64,000 bases of DNA from Camarhynchus parvulus (lineage: Eukaryota > Chordata > Aves > Passeriformes > Thraupidae), in the NCBI RefSeq assembly GCF_901933205.1, contig NC_044584.1:14673001-14737000 (forward strand), written 5' to 3'. The first letter of the stretch is position 1. The number at the start of each line of letters is the position of its first letter. The notes under the pieces were generated by a model. The model made no database searches, was not told the origin of the DNA, and saw only the letters and a program-made list of their open reading frames with translations. The position numbers were made by a program, and so were the translations under genes. Positions 35,368 through 48,275 of this stretch are shown piece after piece.

Positions 35368-36929
35368 GTGAGTCCTGCAGCTCTGGACCTCCCCCTGCCC
35401 TCCTCCCAGCTGTGAGGTGCTCCTTGCTGGCCCAGCCCAGCAGCACTGGCTCTAGGGAACATTCCCAGCCCTGCCTGCATCCTGGGAAGGAGCTGCCCTG
35501 CTGCCGGCCCCCCCACACCAGGGACAGGAGGAGCAAGGTAGGCACGAGGGCTGGAAATCATTAACTGATGGTCAGTAATTGTGCTGAGAGAAAGCAGAAG
35601 GGCAGGGAGACAAGTTGGAGTTTGGGGCAAGCTGGAACCCCTCCTGTCTCCAGCAGTTGTTGAAAAAAGAGGCAGGCAAATTCCCATTTCCTAGCTGTGG
35701 TAGCTGGGGGTGCACTGCACTCACACCCACAGGAGGGTCGCTCAAATCCCTCGCTGTTGTTGGAAACCAGCCTGAGGCTGTGGGCATCCATTGCCATGGA
35801 ACTCCCATGGGCTCTGTTTCTCTGTCTGGGAAGCAGAGGGAGAGAGGGAAGCAAGGGGGATGACTCAGGAGTGCTGAACCTTCGAGGAAAGCACAGCTGT
35901 AGTCCCAGATTGTGTGGCTGGGGGACTGCTCTGAACAGTGCTTGCTCATGCAGTGCATTCATTCTCCTCCACCTTGGAAAAAGCTGTTTTGGCACACAAA
36001 ACAAGGGATAAAAGATTGCCAGGGATAAATATTTAATTGTAGCTTTAATTAATATTTTAAGCAAAAGGAGTCATCGGTCCTGTAACTGTACCTTAGAAAG
36101 AGGTGAGATCTTGTGTGGAACAGCAAGGGATGGAGAGGTAAAGTACTTTGGAAGACAACCATGTGGTTGACATAGGAAGCTGGTTGCTGCATATTGTGAG
36201 GCCTTTTCTAGATGCCCTGTCTCAGGTCAAACACTCTCTGTTATGGGTCTTCTGTTTATTTTTCCTCATTAAAAAACATGGCCTGCTAAGGTTTGCGTGC
36301 GGTAGTTTTATCACAAATTGCTTTGTGCTGTTTCTAGTGTGATTATGACCAGCTAAGAGTGTATACTTCTGTCTCCTGAGTCTCATCTTTGTAATGATAC
36401 GAGGGCATGCTTTGTCTGGTATCTACAAGTGGAAAAGAACTAGAATGGATTCATTTTCTAAGCTCTCTTTGTAAAACCATCTTTTAAAATACCATGGGTT
36501 ATTATCAGCTGGGGAAATAATGCACAAATGAAAGCATTGCTGAAACTGGATGCTGGATGAAGACAGCACACTTTGTCCCAAGGTCTCAGGGATTTTTGTG
36601 CTCCCATTAAAGTCTGTGACCATTAACTGGGAGACTGCTGTCACTGCTGCCCTGGGCTGTGCCATCAGCTGTCCTGCTGCAGGCCCTGTGTGACAGCTCT
36701 GCTCGTGCAGGAGATGCCAAGCACACCCAAATGATGACAGCACAGAGCACACCGTGTGCTGCCTCGGCACAGCGCACAGCACAGCCGCGTTCCTCGTCCC
36801 CACCGCACCACTCGGGAAGATTCACCAGGATTATCCATCTGGAACTCCGCTGATTCCATTCAGCCCTCTGCCCGTGCCATCCTTTCCTTCACACCGATTC
36901 CACTCGGCTGCTGTGTTTTACTGTCGTGC
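35368..36929. other. Intergenic upstream of the CARHSP1 promoter
   Basis: No gene recognised. Short frames on both strands lack domain or splice support. Confidence 0.45.
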
Positions 36930-37290
36930 CGGCGTTCTGTGCCCGCAGCATCCCGGACAAGTTGCGGCGCTGTTGGCCGGGCCAGGTGTCCCCGGGCGGA
37001 GCGGGCGGAGCGGGGCGGAGCGGGGCTGGCCCGGCCCGGCCCTCCGCTCCCGGCACAGCGACCGGGCCAGCCCGACACAGCCCGGGCAGCGGGGCCGCCG
37101 CCAGCCCGTCCTGCCCAGCCCGGTCCGACCCGGCCCAGGTGAGCGGGGTCTGTCCCGGGGACAAGGACGGAGCATCCCTCGGGGGCTTGGGTGGCCGGGC
37201 CGGGGGGAGCGGGCTCGGGGAGCGCCCAGGAGGTGCCGGTGCCGCCTTCTTCTCCGCCGGGGCCGTGGATTGATTTCGCCTCAGAGATCA
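36930..37290 (+). promoter_or_regulatory. CARHSP1: CpG island promoter of CARHSP1
   Basis: This is the densest CpG cluster in the window. It includes three GGGCGGAGC Sp1-type GC boxes in tandem (36994-37025) and has no TATA box, as usual for a broadly expressed vertebrate gene. It lies on the CARHSP1 strand, 17 kb before the first coding exon, and ends in a strong splice donor. The 261-residue open frame across it comes from GC-rich sequence lacking stops. Confidence 0.7.
37020..37138 (+). other. CARHSP1: Probable non-coding first exon of CARHSP1 (5' end approximate)
   Basis: The 3' border CCGGCCCAG|GTGAGCG at 37138/37139 is a consensus donor inside the CpG island. The next suitable acceptor with the known start codon is at 54573. 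The transcription start is estimated from the GC boxes and is uncertain. Other alternative first exons may exist. Confidence 0.5.
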
Positions 37291-39732
37291 GGGCCAGTTT
37301 CCTTTGTTTTGGTTTGTTTGTTTGTTGCGTTTTTTAACACTTTCGTCTTCTTGTTGCGCTTTGGACCGGGGGGTGTGACATTGTTACTCGGAGGATGGCT
37401 CGTTTTAGAGACGACGAGCGAGACAAAGAGCGCTAAACCAGCGTTTGGAGCCTGGGGAGAGAAAGGAGCCAGCGCTGGCTGCTCAGAGGGGCACTGCAGA
37501 ACTCGGAGCCTCGCTAAAGACTCTGTTGCTGTAGCGTGAACTGCCCGCTCTTACAGTCAGCACTTCTGCTCAGGAGAACGGGGAAAGCAAAAAAATCGGG
37601 AAGCAACCCTTTAATCGTGCTCCCTTGGCATGTTGGATGTGTGTGCGTGTCACTTCTTGCTCTTGCAGAGAAGCCTCCGAGGCTGATTTTTGGATCTGTG
37701 CCTCTGAATTTGGCTTCCAAGGAGGGGATTTGGAGCTCTTTTCTGATGCTGTTTTTGCTGGCCCTGTCGAGCTACGTCTGAGAAATGTTTGCAAGATCTT
37801 TTGTCGTGCTAGATTTGATTTCTTAGAGAGTCTCAGAAAACTTTCAGGCTGCTTTAATGTGACTCTCCTAGTCATAATTTTTGCAAGGTTGAAAGCGTTT
37901 TTTTTTTGACTGCTGTTCTTAACCTTTACTTTCTGACTATTATCTTATGTTTGGCAAACATAATTTCTTTCCTTCTGTTGATTATTAATAATGGACGATA
38001 GCAAGGCCTATTATGTAGCTGCAGAAGGCTTGGGCTTTCACAAATACATCTTAGTATCTCATTAAATCTAAAGAGGTTTAACTAACATACAGCAAAAAAG
38101 TTAAAAAAAGCCCCAACTCATATGAAGGCTTTGGGTGTTTACAGGAAAAAAAAGTTGTGTGTGCCAAAGAAACTGTAGGAAAGATGAGCCTGTTCTCTGA
38201 CAATGGGTTTATTTTCACTTTCACGTGGGGGTGTAAAGGAGGGAAAACACATTTTTTCCAGGTGGCCCTTTGCAGGGGCAGAGCTGAGGCAGGAGCTTGT
38301 CCCACAGCCCCGTGTGTGCAGTGACACCCACATGTGAGGTGACCCAGGCTGTGGTGGTGCTGCTGCCCTGTCCCCCCTGTCCTGGGCACCTGCTGCTGGC
38401 TGCAGCCACCCTGCACTGCCCTGAGCTTCTGCCTCTGCTGTGCCCAGGGTTGTAGATATTTTGACCAGCACCATCCTCTCCTTTACTTAGTGCATGTAAG
38501 AACAGAAATGCTTACCTGAAACTAATTTGAAATTAACCAGATAAGGCCAGGTGATGCTGCCTTCTGTCTCTTACCACTGTGGTTTTCTGGGTAGTGCTGT
38601 CCTTAGGTTGAATCCAGGTTTTATATTCAGCTGTAGAATGAAACCCACCATGAACATGAAGGTATCTATTTCAGTAGATACAACAAACTGCCAGGCCCTG
38701 TTCATGCACCACACCAGATGTGGTTCCTGGGAGGAAATGTGATGTGTGGGGCTCTTTCCAGGTGATAGGACCAGCAGGCTGTGCCAAGGTTGTTCTTGGA
38801 GTCAAGCCTGACAGTGACAGAAGTAAATAAATCCTTCCTCTGCTTCCATTTCACCCTGAGTGGGCTGTGGGGTGCAGAAGGAGTTAGGGTCTCTTTTATT
38901 GTGGCTGAGGTGTCTTCAGGGTGAAAGCTGAAGTTGTTTATTGCATTTTTTGGTCTATTTTTGTCTCAAGTTTCTGTAAGGAACAGTTTTTGAATCACTG
39001 GGCATGGAGTAGAGTTGGCAGGGATTGATAGTAACTGCTTGAAACTTGGGAAAAGACTGATGGGGATCAGCATTAGCAAAATTTATTGGTATTGTAACTG
39101 TTCAAGTCTAGGTTGATAAATATTCTGGATGTTGGTGGTGGGAGTTGCTGGTTAATCTGCCCCTCATCTGGAAGGCAGAGACAAAGGAGAATTCAGCTTG
39201 CAGAGTGTAAACCCCATCAACATCAAGGGGAAGAATGAGTGGGGATCACATCCCATCCCTGGGGTGGCAGCTGCCATCTCCTGGGGCCAGTAGGCTGGGA
39301 ACAGCATTGTGCACGGCACAGAGGTGGCAGTCTTTGAAGAGGAAAACAAAAAGGGAATGAATATTTGTTTTTCTTTCTGCACAACAGTTTTAAAAACTCA
39401 AATCCTGCTTTTTGCAACAGGTTGATGTGGAAAACCAAACAAAAACCTCAGCTGAAGTCCTGTAAAGAAAGGAGAGATGCAGAGAGGTGATTTGGGTTTG
39501 CATGATGCATCAGTCCCCAGCACTATCCAGATAAAATGAAAAACAGAAAGCGTTCATCTGACTAACTGCATTGCCTTTTCTCTCAGAGCAGGGCAGAGGC
39601 AATTGTTCTGCTTCCTCCTCTCGCTGTGTCTTTTCCTCGTTTCTGAGGCAACTCCCATGCGGGATCAGTGATCTTTATTTCCTCCCTCCAGCAGTGATTG
39701 CAGCTCCCGGGGCTGCCGGGGCTCCTGAGCGC

Positions 39733-40345
39733 GGCTGGAGCGGCCTCAGCTGGGCAGGGGGCTCCAGGGTCTGTCTGAGCCACCCTCAGCTGGGCAGGGG
39801 GCTCCAGGGCCTGTCCGAGCCACCCTCAGCTGGGCAGGGGGCTCCAGGGCCTGTCTGAGCCACCCTCAGCTGGGCAGGGGACTCAGGGCCTATCTGAGCC
39901 GCCCTCAGCAGGCCAGGGGGCTCCAGGGTCTGTCTGAGCCACCCTCAGCTGGGCAGGGGCTCCAGGGCCTGTCCGAGCCACCCTCAGCTGGGCAGGGGGC
40001 TCCAGGGCCTGTCTGAGCCACCCTCAGCAGCTCCCAGTGTCTCTCCGAGCCACCCTCAGCAGCCCCCAGGGTCTCTCTGAGCCACCCTCAGTAGCTCCCA
40101 GGGCCTGTCTGAGTCACCCTCAGCAGCTCCCAGGGTCTCTCCGAGACACCCTCAGTAGGCCAGGGGGCTCCAGGGTCTGTCTGAACCACCCTCAGCTGGG
40201 CAGGGGGCTCCCAGGGTCTATCTGAGCTGCCCTCAGCAGCTCCCAGGGTCTGTCCAAGCCGCCCTCAGCAGGCCAGGGGGCTCCAGGGTCTGTCTGAGCC
40301 ACCCTCAGCAGCTCCCAGGGTCTGTCTGTGTGCTGCTCTCCTTGT
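39733..40345. repeat. Minisatellite, about 16 units of ~32 or ~40 bp
   Basis: Units begin AGCTGGGCAGG, AGCAGGCCAGG or AGCAGCTCCCAGG and share a tail GGTCTGTCTGAGCCACCCTC. The first two types are about 40 bp; the third is about 32 bp, lacking the GGGGGCT part. The three types are interspersed. Confidence 0.93.
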
Positions 40346-40559
40346 CAGCCATGTGTGGCTGTGGCTGGCCTGCTGGAGCCCATGTTGGCCTGCAGAGCCC
40401 AGCGAGCGGGCGAGCTCTCCCCACAGCCTTCCCTTCCCGAGAATAAACAGATGCCTCCTGGCTTTTGTAAATAAGCAGAGCAGGATCACTTTCTGCCTAG
40501 ATCTGTGTTTCCCCCCCTCCGCTAGTGGCTGAGAAAAAGACTAAGGTACAGAAGATGCA

Positions 40560-40700
40560 GAGATGGGATCCCCTCTGACAGGAGGTGACGCCTCGGAGCA
40601 TCATCCCCGCCTCGGTGGCAGCCGGGAGAGGAACCAAACTGACGCTTTCTTTGTCTCTGCATTGTGCGGGAAGACACTTGGCTTTCGTTTCTGTCATTTT
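40560..40700. promoter_or_regulatory. Secondary CpG-enriched patch in CARHSP1 intron 1
   Basis: About nine CpGs in 140 bases directly after the minisatellite, in single-copy-looking sequence. It could be an alternative CARHSP1 promoter or an intronic enhancer. No donor site was assigned. Confidence 0.3.
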
Positions 40701-43700
40701 TGGGGCATGTGGAGCGCACTAAAGTGGTGTGTTTGCCCCCCTGAGGGAAGCTGTGCAATCCCATGTGAGTCAGATCCATCTGCCCAGGCTTGGCTGGAGT
40801 GCCCCGGGGTAGGTGGGGTGTGGGTGCTGCCCGGGAGCCTGAGCTGGCTCTAATGGACAGGCTTCAGCAGCTTGCAAACCCCTCCTGCCTCGCTGAATCA
40901 GCTTCATCCCCGTGGTTCCTCCGGTGCTACAATCCTACTGATGGATTCCAGGGCTTTGCTGGTTCTTTATTTGCCACTGGTTTGCACAGCAGCTTTTTTC
41001 CTTTGGGTCGATTTAAAATACAGATAGATAAATATATATATATAACAAAGTAGCCTATCCAATCTTTAAAAAATAACGATTGTCTTGGGTGTAATGCCAC
41101 TCGCGTTGAGGTTCTTGCATTATTAATGCAATTTGGAAACTGAATAGACGTCTAAAGAAAATGAACATTAAATTTTTGACCCATGGTGCGAGTGTTAGGC
41201 TCTGCTCACCTTGAGTTGTGTATTTCTGCAGGGAGGAGCTGGTGATAGGGTCAAGGTCTCAACAGATGTTTAAATAAGGCTGTTTCAAGGACAGCAATTA
41301 AGAATTTGGCCTTTGGGTGCTTGCCCAGCTGTCTGGGCAATAATTGCTGGCCTGTGTACTTCTTGCCCAGCACTGGGATCTGGGAAGGTAAACCTGGACT
41401 TGAGCTGCAGCCTCCCAGTGATCAGACAGCAGAGGGGTGAAGGCACAAGGAGAACAAAACAACCTGCAGTTAAATCCCTGGAGGGTTGTGAACTGCAAGT
41501 GAGGGCTCTATTACCTCTCTCTGGAAAAAGCAAGCAGGCCTGTGTGCACCACGTGTTCCTTACCCCAATGGCTCCATGCCTGATCTGATCACAGAGCGCT
41601 TTGTGCGGGACCAAGGAAAACAGAGAACCTTGACCTGGTATTTCCTCTGGAATATTAAACCTTGCTGGTCCTGTGCCATGTCTCATGAGCAGCACATGAC
41701 TGGGAAGTGACAGAGCACTAAGAGTTAAGGCTGGTCCCGAGGAGGGAACCAAAGTGTGTGCTGGTGTTATCCAGGTGGGAGCTTGTGTGCCAAAGTGCTG
41801 GGACTGCCTGGGAGCTGAAGCCAGGCTGGATGGGCACTGATGGGGCTGCAGCCAGGAGGTTCCAGAGGAGCATGGCCAGTGTGGGGAGAGCTCCCACAGC
41901 ACGCTGGCAGAGCCTCTAGCAAAGGGTCTGTCCTGCTCAGCCACTTGTCACATCAACCATGGTCTACTTGTCCCATGGTGGAGGACAGGCTGCAGCTGCA
42001 ATTGCAGATCTTGGTGACTAACAGCAAAACCAAAACATGAAATTGCTGAGAATTGGAGTGGGAACCTGTGCTTCCAAAGGACTGTTTATCAGTTGGCTGT
42101 TTGCAGGAGATTTGCAGCCCATTCAGCATCTGATGTTCGCCATGGCTTCCCAGAGCTGGTTTTGGGCAGGGTGGGAGGCATGGTGACTTCTCTGCCATGG
42201 GCTGTTCCTCCAGGCACAACTCTGTTTTCCAGGAGTGCTGCTTTTCCCAAGGTTTCAAATTCTTTGCCATTTGCTATTTAAGAAAATGACCAGACAAAGA
42301 CTAGACTGTGTCCAGGAAATAAACATTTAATCTTGCCTGTCCAGTGGGGGAGGAATTTTCTTTTTATGTCAGTCCTGGTTTAATGTTTGGTTTGTTTACG
42401 TCGCACAGCCAGTCACGCTGATGGAGGCCCTCTGGCAAAATGGACTATATTGTTTTATGAGCTCCTGCCTTCTCAGTGCTTCTTGTCTGCTGCCTTTCCC
42501 TTCATGATATGACTTCAGAAGGCTGGTCAAAGGCATTTGCTTGTTTTCAGTTACATCAGTTATTTGATAAAAGTAAGTCTTGGTCGTGATTTCAACTTGT
42601 CAATTTCTTAAAAGGGTAAATGAAACTGCCAGAAAGCAACGTCAAAGAATTTCCTGTTTACAAAATTTACGCCTGTTGCTGGAGTGTAAATACACATTAA
42701 ATCCATGATTTGGAGCTTCTCACCCTGCTCATCAAGGCACTGCCTTTCTGTGCAGTGGCAGGTCCAGAACAGGAGTTCTGCTGATCTCAGCTAAGAAAGG
42801 CAAAATTTACTCAACTGTGAAGATTGTGACTTTATATTCTCCAATATTTGAAGAAAATCTAGCAATGAGAATTATGAAACATGTGATGGCCTTTTCATGG
42901 AGCCTCTTTGTGATGGAGTAGTGTGTTCTTCATTTTACAGGTAGGGGAGACAGTAAATAGAGTGAATATCGATTTTCTGCTATACAGAAAGTGTGTTTGA
43001 ATCTTACAGAGGTCTCAGTTTCCGAATAAACATGTTCTCTTTTTTTTTTCCTATGCAGAAAGGTGGTTTTTCCCTATCCTGGGAACTGTGTCAGTCCCAG
43101 AAATTATTCTCACCAATGTTTAGGACATCAGGAGTAGAAGGAGTATTTAATATACTTAAATATTTGTGCAGTTCCACTGTTTTCTGATAATTATTTTTTT
43201 ACATTGATTTTTTCTTCCTGTACCAGCCTTAGACAAACATGGTCTCTGTCCCTGGGGGTGTGTGATCCACTGCAGTATCTTTTACCCATGGCAGCAGGGA
43301 TTTCAGGACAGGAACTCACTGCTGGAACCCACTCCAGGCTGAATCTGGCAGAGCTGCTGCCCAGGCACTGCCAGCAGCATCTCAGCATCATGATGTCACC
43401 ATGCTGCTGCCTGCACTGCCCATTTTTCACAAGCTCACCTTCCCTTCCATCCCTCAAGCTCTTCAGGTAGACAAACCTCACCTGAAAAACATCCCAGAGG
43501 AATAAAATTAGAGACAAAGGTAGTGCAGAGCTGTCTCAGCACTTAGCACAGCCCCATGGGGACAAAGTGGTTTTGCTGGACACTCACTAGACTGGTACAG
43601 CTGGGGTCTGGGATTTTAATCAAATTTGTTCTTGAACATTGCAGTGTGGCTGCATTGCCTGTTCCCTGGCATGGATCCTGAGGAGGAGCCCTCTCTGGTA

Positions 43701-44314
43701 CCCCATGATGTGGAGCTGTGCAGTCTGGGCTCTCCTGGCCAGCAGGACCAGGGTGAACCCACGAGATGTGCATGCACTACCATGACATGGCTTGTTCTGG
43801 ACCTGGGGCTTGTTCCTGAGGCAGGCAGACCCTGAGGATCCTTAGCTGTGTAACACTGGGTTTCACACAAAGCATCGCTCTAAGATAAAAATATGTAAGA
43901 TAAAAATAACAAAGGCACTGTTAAATATATCCCTGTCTTTGTTTCTTTACTGATCTCACATCTCTCTTGGTAGTGGCTCTGGCCCAGTTTTGTAAGGTCA
44001 TGTAGCTATTAGCATGCGGCTAAACAGGTAAATTGAATCAAAACAATCCTTCATAAAGGCATTCACTGCTGCTCCTGTGTGCAGTGTTTGCTCTGCTTGT
44101 GTGTCCCATTCCCCCTGTGATTGAAGTAGATGCAGTTTTTTGGGGTAGTGATTGCTCTAACAGAAAACTTTAGTACAATTTTCTATTAAACATGTGCTTC
44201 TATGTGGAGGTTTAGTTTTATACTTGAAGAATGTACATGCCTCAAGATTTGCTTGGTTTTTTTCAACTATAACACTTGATTTTTACCTTGCCTGAAAAGC
44301 TTGAGTTGCCCCTT

Positions 44315-44726
44315 TGTGATATTTGCTGGGTCCCCAGGATGAAGGAGGAATTGATGAATCTGACTCCATGTTCTTAGAAGGCTAGTTTATTATTTTATGA
44401 TATTATACTAAAGAATGCTATATTAAAACTATACTGAAGAGTAGAGAAAGGATACAGACAGAAGGTTTAACAAGAATGATAATAAAAAAACTCATGACTG
44501 ATTCCTCAGAGTCTGACAAACCTGATGGTGATTGGTCATTAAGTAAAAACAATTCACATGAAACCAATCAAACATGCACCTGTTGGTAAACAATCTCCAG
44601 CCACATTCCAAAGCAGCAAAACAGGGAGAAGCAAATGAGATAATATTGTTTTTTCTCTGAGGCATCTCATCTTCCCAGGAGAAGAAATTGTGGCGAAGGG
44701 ATTTTTCAGAAGATGTGACAGTGACA
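44315..44726 (-). mobile_element. Solo LTR of an endogenous retrovirus (412 bp)
   Basis: TG...CA termini, with a 6-bp flanking duplication matching at five positions (CCCCTT 44309-44314, CTCCTT 44727-44732). A minus-strand AATAAA (plus TTTATT at 44386-44391) sits about 70 bases before the 3' end, as in an R/U5 border, which fixes the sense as minus. The text strongly resembles a high-copy songbird LTR family I recognise. No viral coding sequence remains. Confidence 0.78.
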
Positions 44727-45799
44727 CTCCTTCTCTTGCTGTGGTCTGTGTTGGCTTTTAAGCACTAGCACAGCAGCCACAAACAACACAAAAACAGTGT
44801 CTGTGGTTCTGGACAGCTCTGTCCTACCCAGCACAGCACTGGAACTCACAGAGCAGTGAATAGTTTTGTTATGTGTAAGTAGGCACGAAATGCAGCCCCG
44901 CACACGTGCCCGTGCTGGCTCTGCGGTTTTGCAGCCACTGCAGCACAGTGTGACTCCTTCTGCCATTGCTGAGAGCACAGGCTGGATGTGCTGAGCCAGA
45001 AAGACTGGTTTGTGCACACAGGATAATCAGGGAGGCCAATCACACTCCCCACAGGCCCATTTCCCCATGTGTTGCCTGCTGGCTGGACTAGGGGTACTAT
45101 AAGCATTTTTGAGACTTAAAAAGAATTTTTTCCCTACAACTCTAAAGTGCATCATCAGTGGCGTTTTCCAAGCTGCCATATGAGAGGATGTGATGGAGGG
45201 TGTGTAGCAGCCAGAGGATTTGGGGTGTTTATTGGGGTGGCTGGTGTCCCTGGAGCAGCTCTGGAGGCTGTGAGCTGTGGGGTGTGCTCTGGATGCATCA
45301 CAGGTCTGACTGCACGTGTAGGGGCTGACTGTCAGCGCAGCAGATCACACAGAGCTCTGTGAACCAGCAGCTGGCAGTGGGGATAGGTGTGCTGCCAGGA
45401 CTGAGCAGCTCTGTGAGCTAAAATGCAGCATTTTCTGTTCAGCCAAGGGGTTTGGTTTTCTATGTTAGCTTACATATTCTCTGTTCCACATGTCGTTTGG
45501 TTATGTAAGAAAACCCAGACCTGTGCAATGTGTATATTTATGTAATTCTTATCCTATAGACTTCAGTTAAACATATTAAGGCAGTTTCAGCTGAGAGTTA
45601 AGAGGTAACCATTAGTTTTACACTGTTGATGCAGCACTTGCCTCCTGCTGGAGCATGAGGACACTGAGAGGGGTCTCGGGGTCACAAGCACAAACTTGTG
45701 TACAGCATGGTGAGATATACTGGAAATTGTGTTGAGGGATGTAATGGAGGGAAGAAAAAACAGAAATGCTGTTGTTAAGTGGGCCTGTGATCTTTAAAC

Positions 45800-45873
45800 A
45801 TCCATCTATCTATCTATCTATCTGTCCGTCCGTCCATCTGTCCGTCCATCCATCTGTCCATCCATCTATCTAT
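45800..45873. repeat. Compound tetranucleotide repeat (ATCT / GTCC)
   Basis: ATCT copies grade into GTCC/ATCC and back to ATCT. It lies in CARHSP1 intron 1. Confidence 0.93.
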
Positions 45874-47547
45874 AAATTTTTCCATTAAACTTTAGGTCTG
45901 TCATCCCATCAGACGCAGAGCATTTTCTGTTTCTTAAAGTATTTCAGTCAATTTTGTATCTTTTGGCCATTACTTGATATTGATGTAGGTTCATCATTCT
46001 GTCTCCATCACAAATTTTTTGTTTAATTGATTTCTGAGTGATCTTTTTGAAACAGACCCAAGTTGTTAGCCTGGGATGCTTAAAAATATGCATAGAAATT
46101 GTCAGGCAGTGAGACTGGGATGTGGTCTGTGCATTGGGAGAACCAGAAATTAGAGCCTGGCCTGTCCAAAAGGGCATCTGGGGTCTCTGGGTGCCTCACA
46201 GAGCTGGTGTGAGGATCAAGCTGGTTTTGAGTGGTTTCTGACTCTGTACCCTGCCAACAGCATCTTGCTGCAATGCTGGCAGATGAAATACTCTCAGAGG
46301 ATTTATTTTTTTCCTTGCCAATACACGTATGCCTCATAAATTTCCATGGTTATAGATCTCTGTAATGTGAACTGTTTTCCCCTATTGGAAATGTTGATTA
46401 GGGAGGAAACACAGTGAACTAATTGTTCTGAGTAACACTTGAGCCACATAAATATTTCAGGGGATTTCAGTAGCCTTAAAAGGCTCAAAGTTGCACATGA
46501 ACAAACTTAACCACAATTGTGCCTGAAGTTTTGTGATGTCAGAGGAGGCTGAAAAGGGGAGAACTTTTCAAAAGTGCGTAGGGATTTACATATGTATAAC
46601 TTCTTTGTAATAGTATGACACTGCATAACCCATTTGCCTTGTAGATGAGCTTTAAGATGCTTAAACACAAGACACATGAGAGATTTTCATGTTCTGGTAT
46701 AAATATTTTCTGCCAATGTGGAATAAATCCTGGAATAAATTCACAGAGGATGCTCCAGCGTGGAAGCAATGGCGGAGGGAAATCTTCAGACTTGCAAAAA
46801 CACTGAAGGCAGAGCTGGGTTCCAAAGCTGGAGAGCAACCACTGGAAGGGACAGAAAGTTCCCTTTTCAGCCATATATTGTGTTTTGTCTGGGAAACACA
46901 TCAGCTCACTGTGACTGAGCATGGTAACAAGTTTAGGATGAGATATATGAAGTGTTGCCTCTGCCATCCCAGAGCCGAGTTCCCAGCCCTGGCTAATGGA
47001 GGAGTGATGAAGGCAGCAGGAACTTGGAGTGACCAGCACAATGGTTCTGTGCTGGGGACAATAAAACATTGAATAGATAATATCAGCTTTCTGGCCCAAA
47101 CCAGGCAACTGGTTGACAAAGCTAAATCTTCAGAAATATTTAATACTAGTGGGGTTTATTGTCTAAGAAAGAGTCATGGCAGCCATTCAAGTGACAAAGT
47201 GGGGAGTGTTTTGTTTTAAAAAGGCACAAGGTTTTTCATTTGTGCTTGGAAACTTAAAGGGGAGTGGGGCAGGATCACCAGAAACAGCTTGTAACTATTC
47301 TTGCTCTCTATCCTCTTTATGTCACTTCTGCTAGAAAATTTAAAGTTTGGTTTATGAATAAGTCCATACAACCTTTCTTGTGTGCTCCTCTAAGCTAATG
47401 CTTTTCCCCATTTGTTTCTTTACATATTACTTTTCCCTTCCCTCTCCTTTTCTAGTTTGCTGTTGCTTTTGGTCTCACTGTCCTTTCTTAATTTCCCTGT
47501 AAAAAGGGCCTCTCCTCACAGTCCACTAAAAGGAGTGGAGGCCCTTT

Positions 47548-47650
47548 ATCATAGACAGTTAAGCTGTGGGATTCCTTGCCACAGGATACTGCAGAGGTTA
47601 AAAGATTATATGAGCTCAGGAAGGACCTGAAAAATCTCCTAGGAGTTTAT
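47548..47650 (+). mobile_element. Possible old CR1/L3-like repeat fragment
   Basis: The wording CTGTGGGATTCCTTGCCACAG, GGATACTGCAGAGGTTAAAAG and a following GAGCTCAGGAAGGACCTG resembles an ancient vertebrate LINE tail, from memory. Divergence is high and the limits are approximate. Confidence 0.3.
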
Positions 47651-48009
47651 TAAATACCACTAGGCAACCTTTAGTTTGCCTTTTCTTTAAATGAGAATGC
47701 AGGAAAGGTGTTGAGAGTAAGCACCACCGTGCATTCACCTTGTATTTAACTCTGACCTGGGCAGCCTCACCTGGCTACCAGTGTTGGATCAAGTAAAGTC
47801 ATCCTGATGTTCCCCGGCTTTACTGCAAGGGTCCTTTGGGATCTGCCTTCACACTTCCCTGTACCCTTATCACAGCTCTGTGGAGACTGGGGACACCAAC
47901 ACTGGTTCCTGGGGGTGAGCTCTTGTGTCCTTGGCTTCAGGGAAGGAGCACCTGGGCTGGAGCTGGGCTTTGGGAGTTGGTGTCTGTGCTTCTGCTCTGG
48001 GTTCTGGCA

Positions 48010-48275
48010 CTGGGAGTGGCTGGCAGTGGCTTTGGGAGCAGCTGGGCACTGCTGTGACAGGGTGTCCCAGCCAGCAGTGGCTTTGGGAGCAGCTGGGCAG
48101 TGCAGTGACATGGTGTCCCAGCCAGCAGTGGCTTTGGGAGCAGCTGGGCACTGCTGTGACAGGGTGTCCCAGCCAGCAGTGGCTTTGGGAGCAGCTGGGC
48201 ACTGCTGTGACAAGGTGTCCCAGCCAGCAGTGGCTTTGGGAGCAGCTGGGCAGTGCTGTGACAGGGTGTCCCTGC
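48010..48275. repeat. 51-bp tandem repeat, five copies
   Basis: CAGTGGCTTTGGGAGCAGCT recurs at 48024, 48075, 48126, 48177 and 48228, exactly 51 bases apart. Because 51 is divisible by three, several frames on both strands stay open, which explains the 190-250-residue frames here. None is a supported gene. Confidence 0.95.

Noticed and set aside
36754..37539. 261-residue plus-strand open frame across the CARHSP1 CpG island
   Set aside because: Pro/Gly/Arg-rich with no domain. Stop codons are rare in such GC-rich DNA, and a consensus splice donor at 37139 interrupts it.
41285..41944. 219-residue minus-strand frame
   Set aside because: No recognisable domain, ordinary composition, and antisense within CARHSP1 intron 1 with no promoter or splice support.
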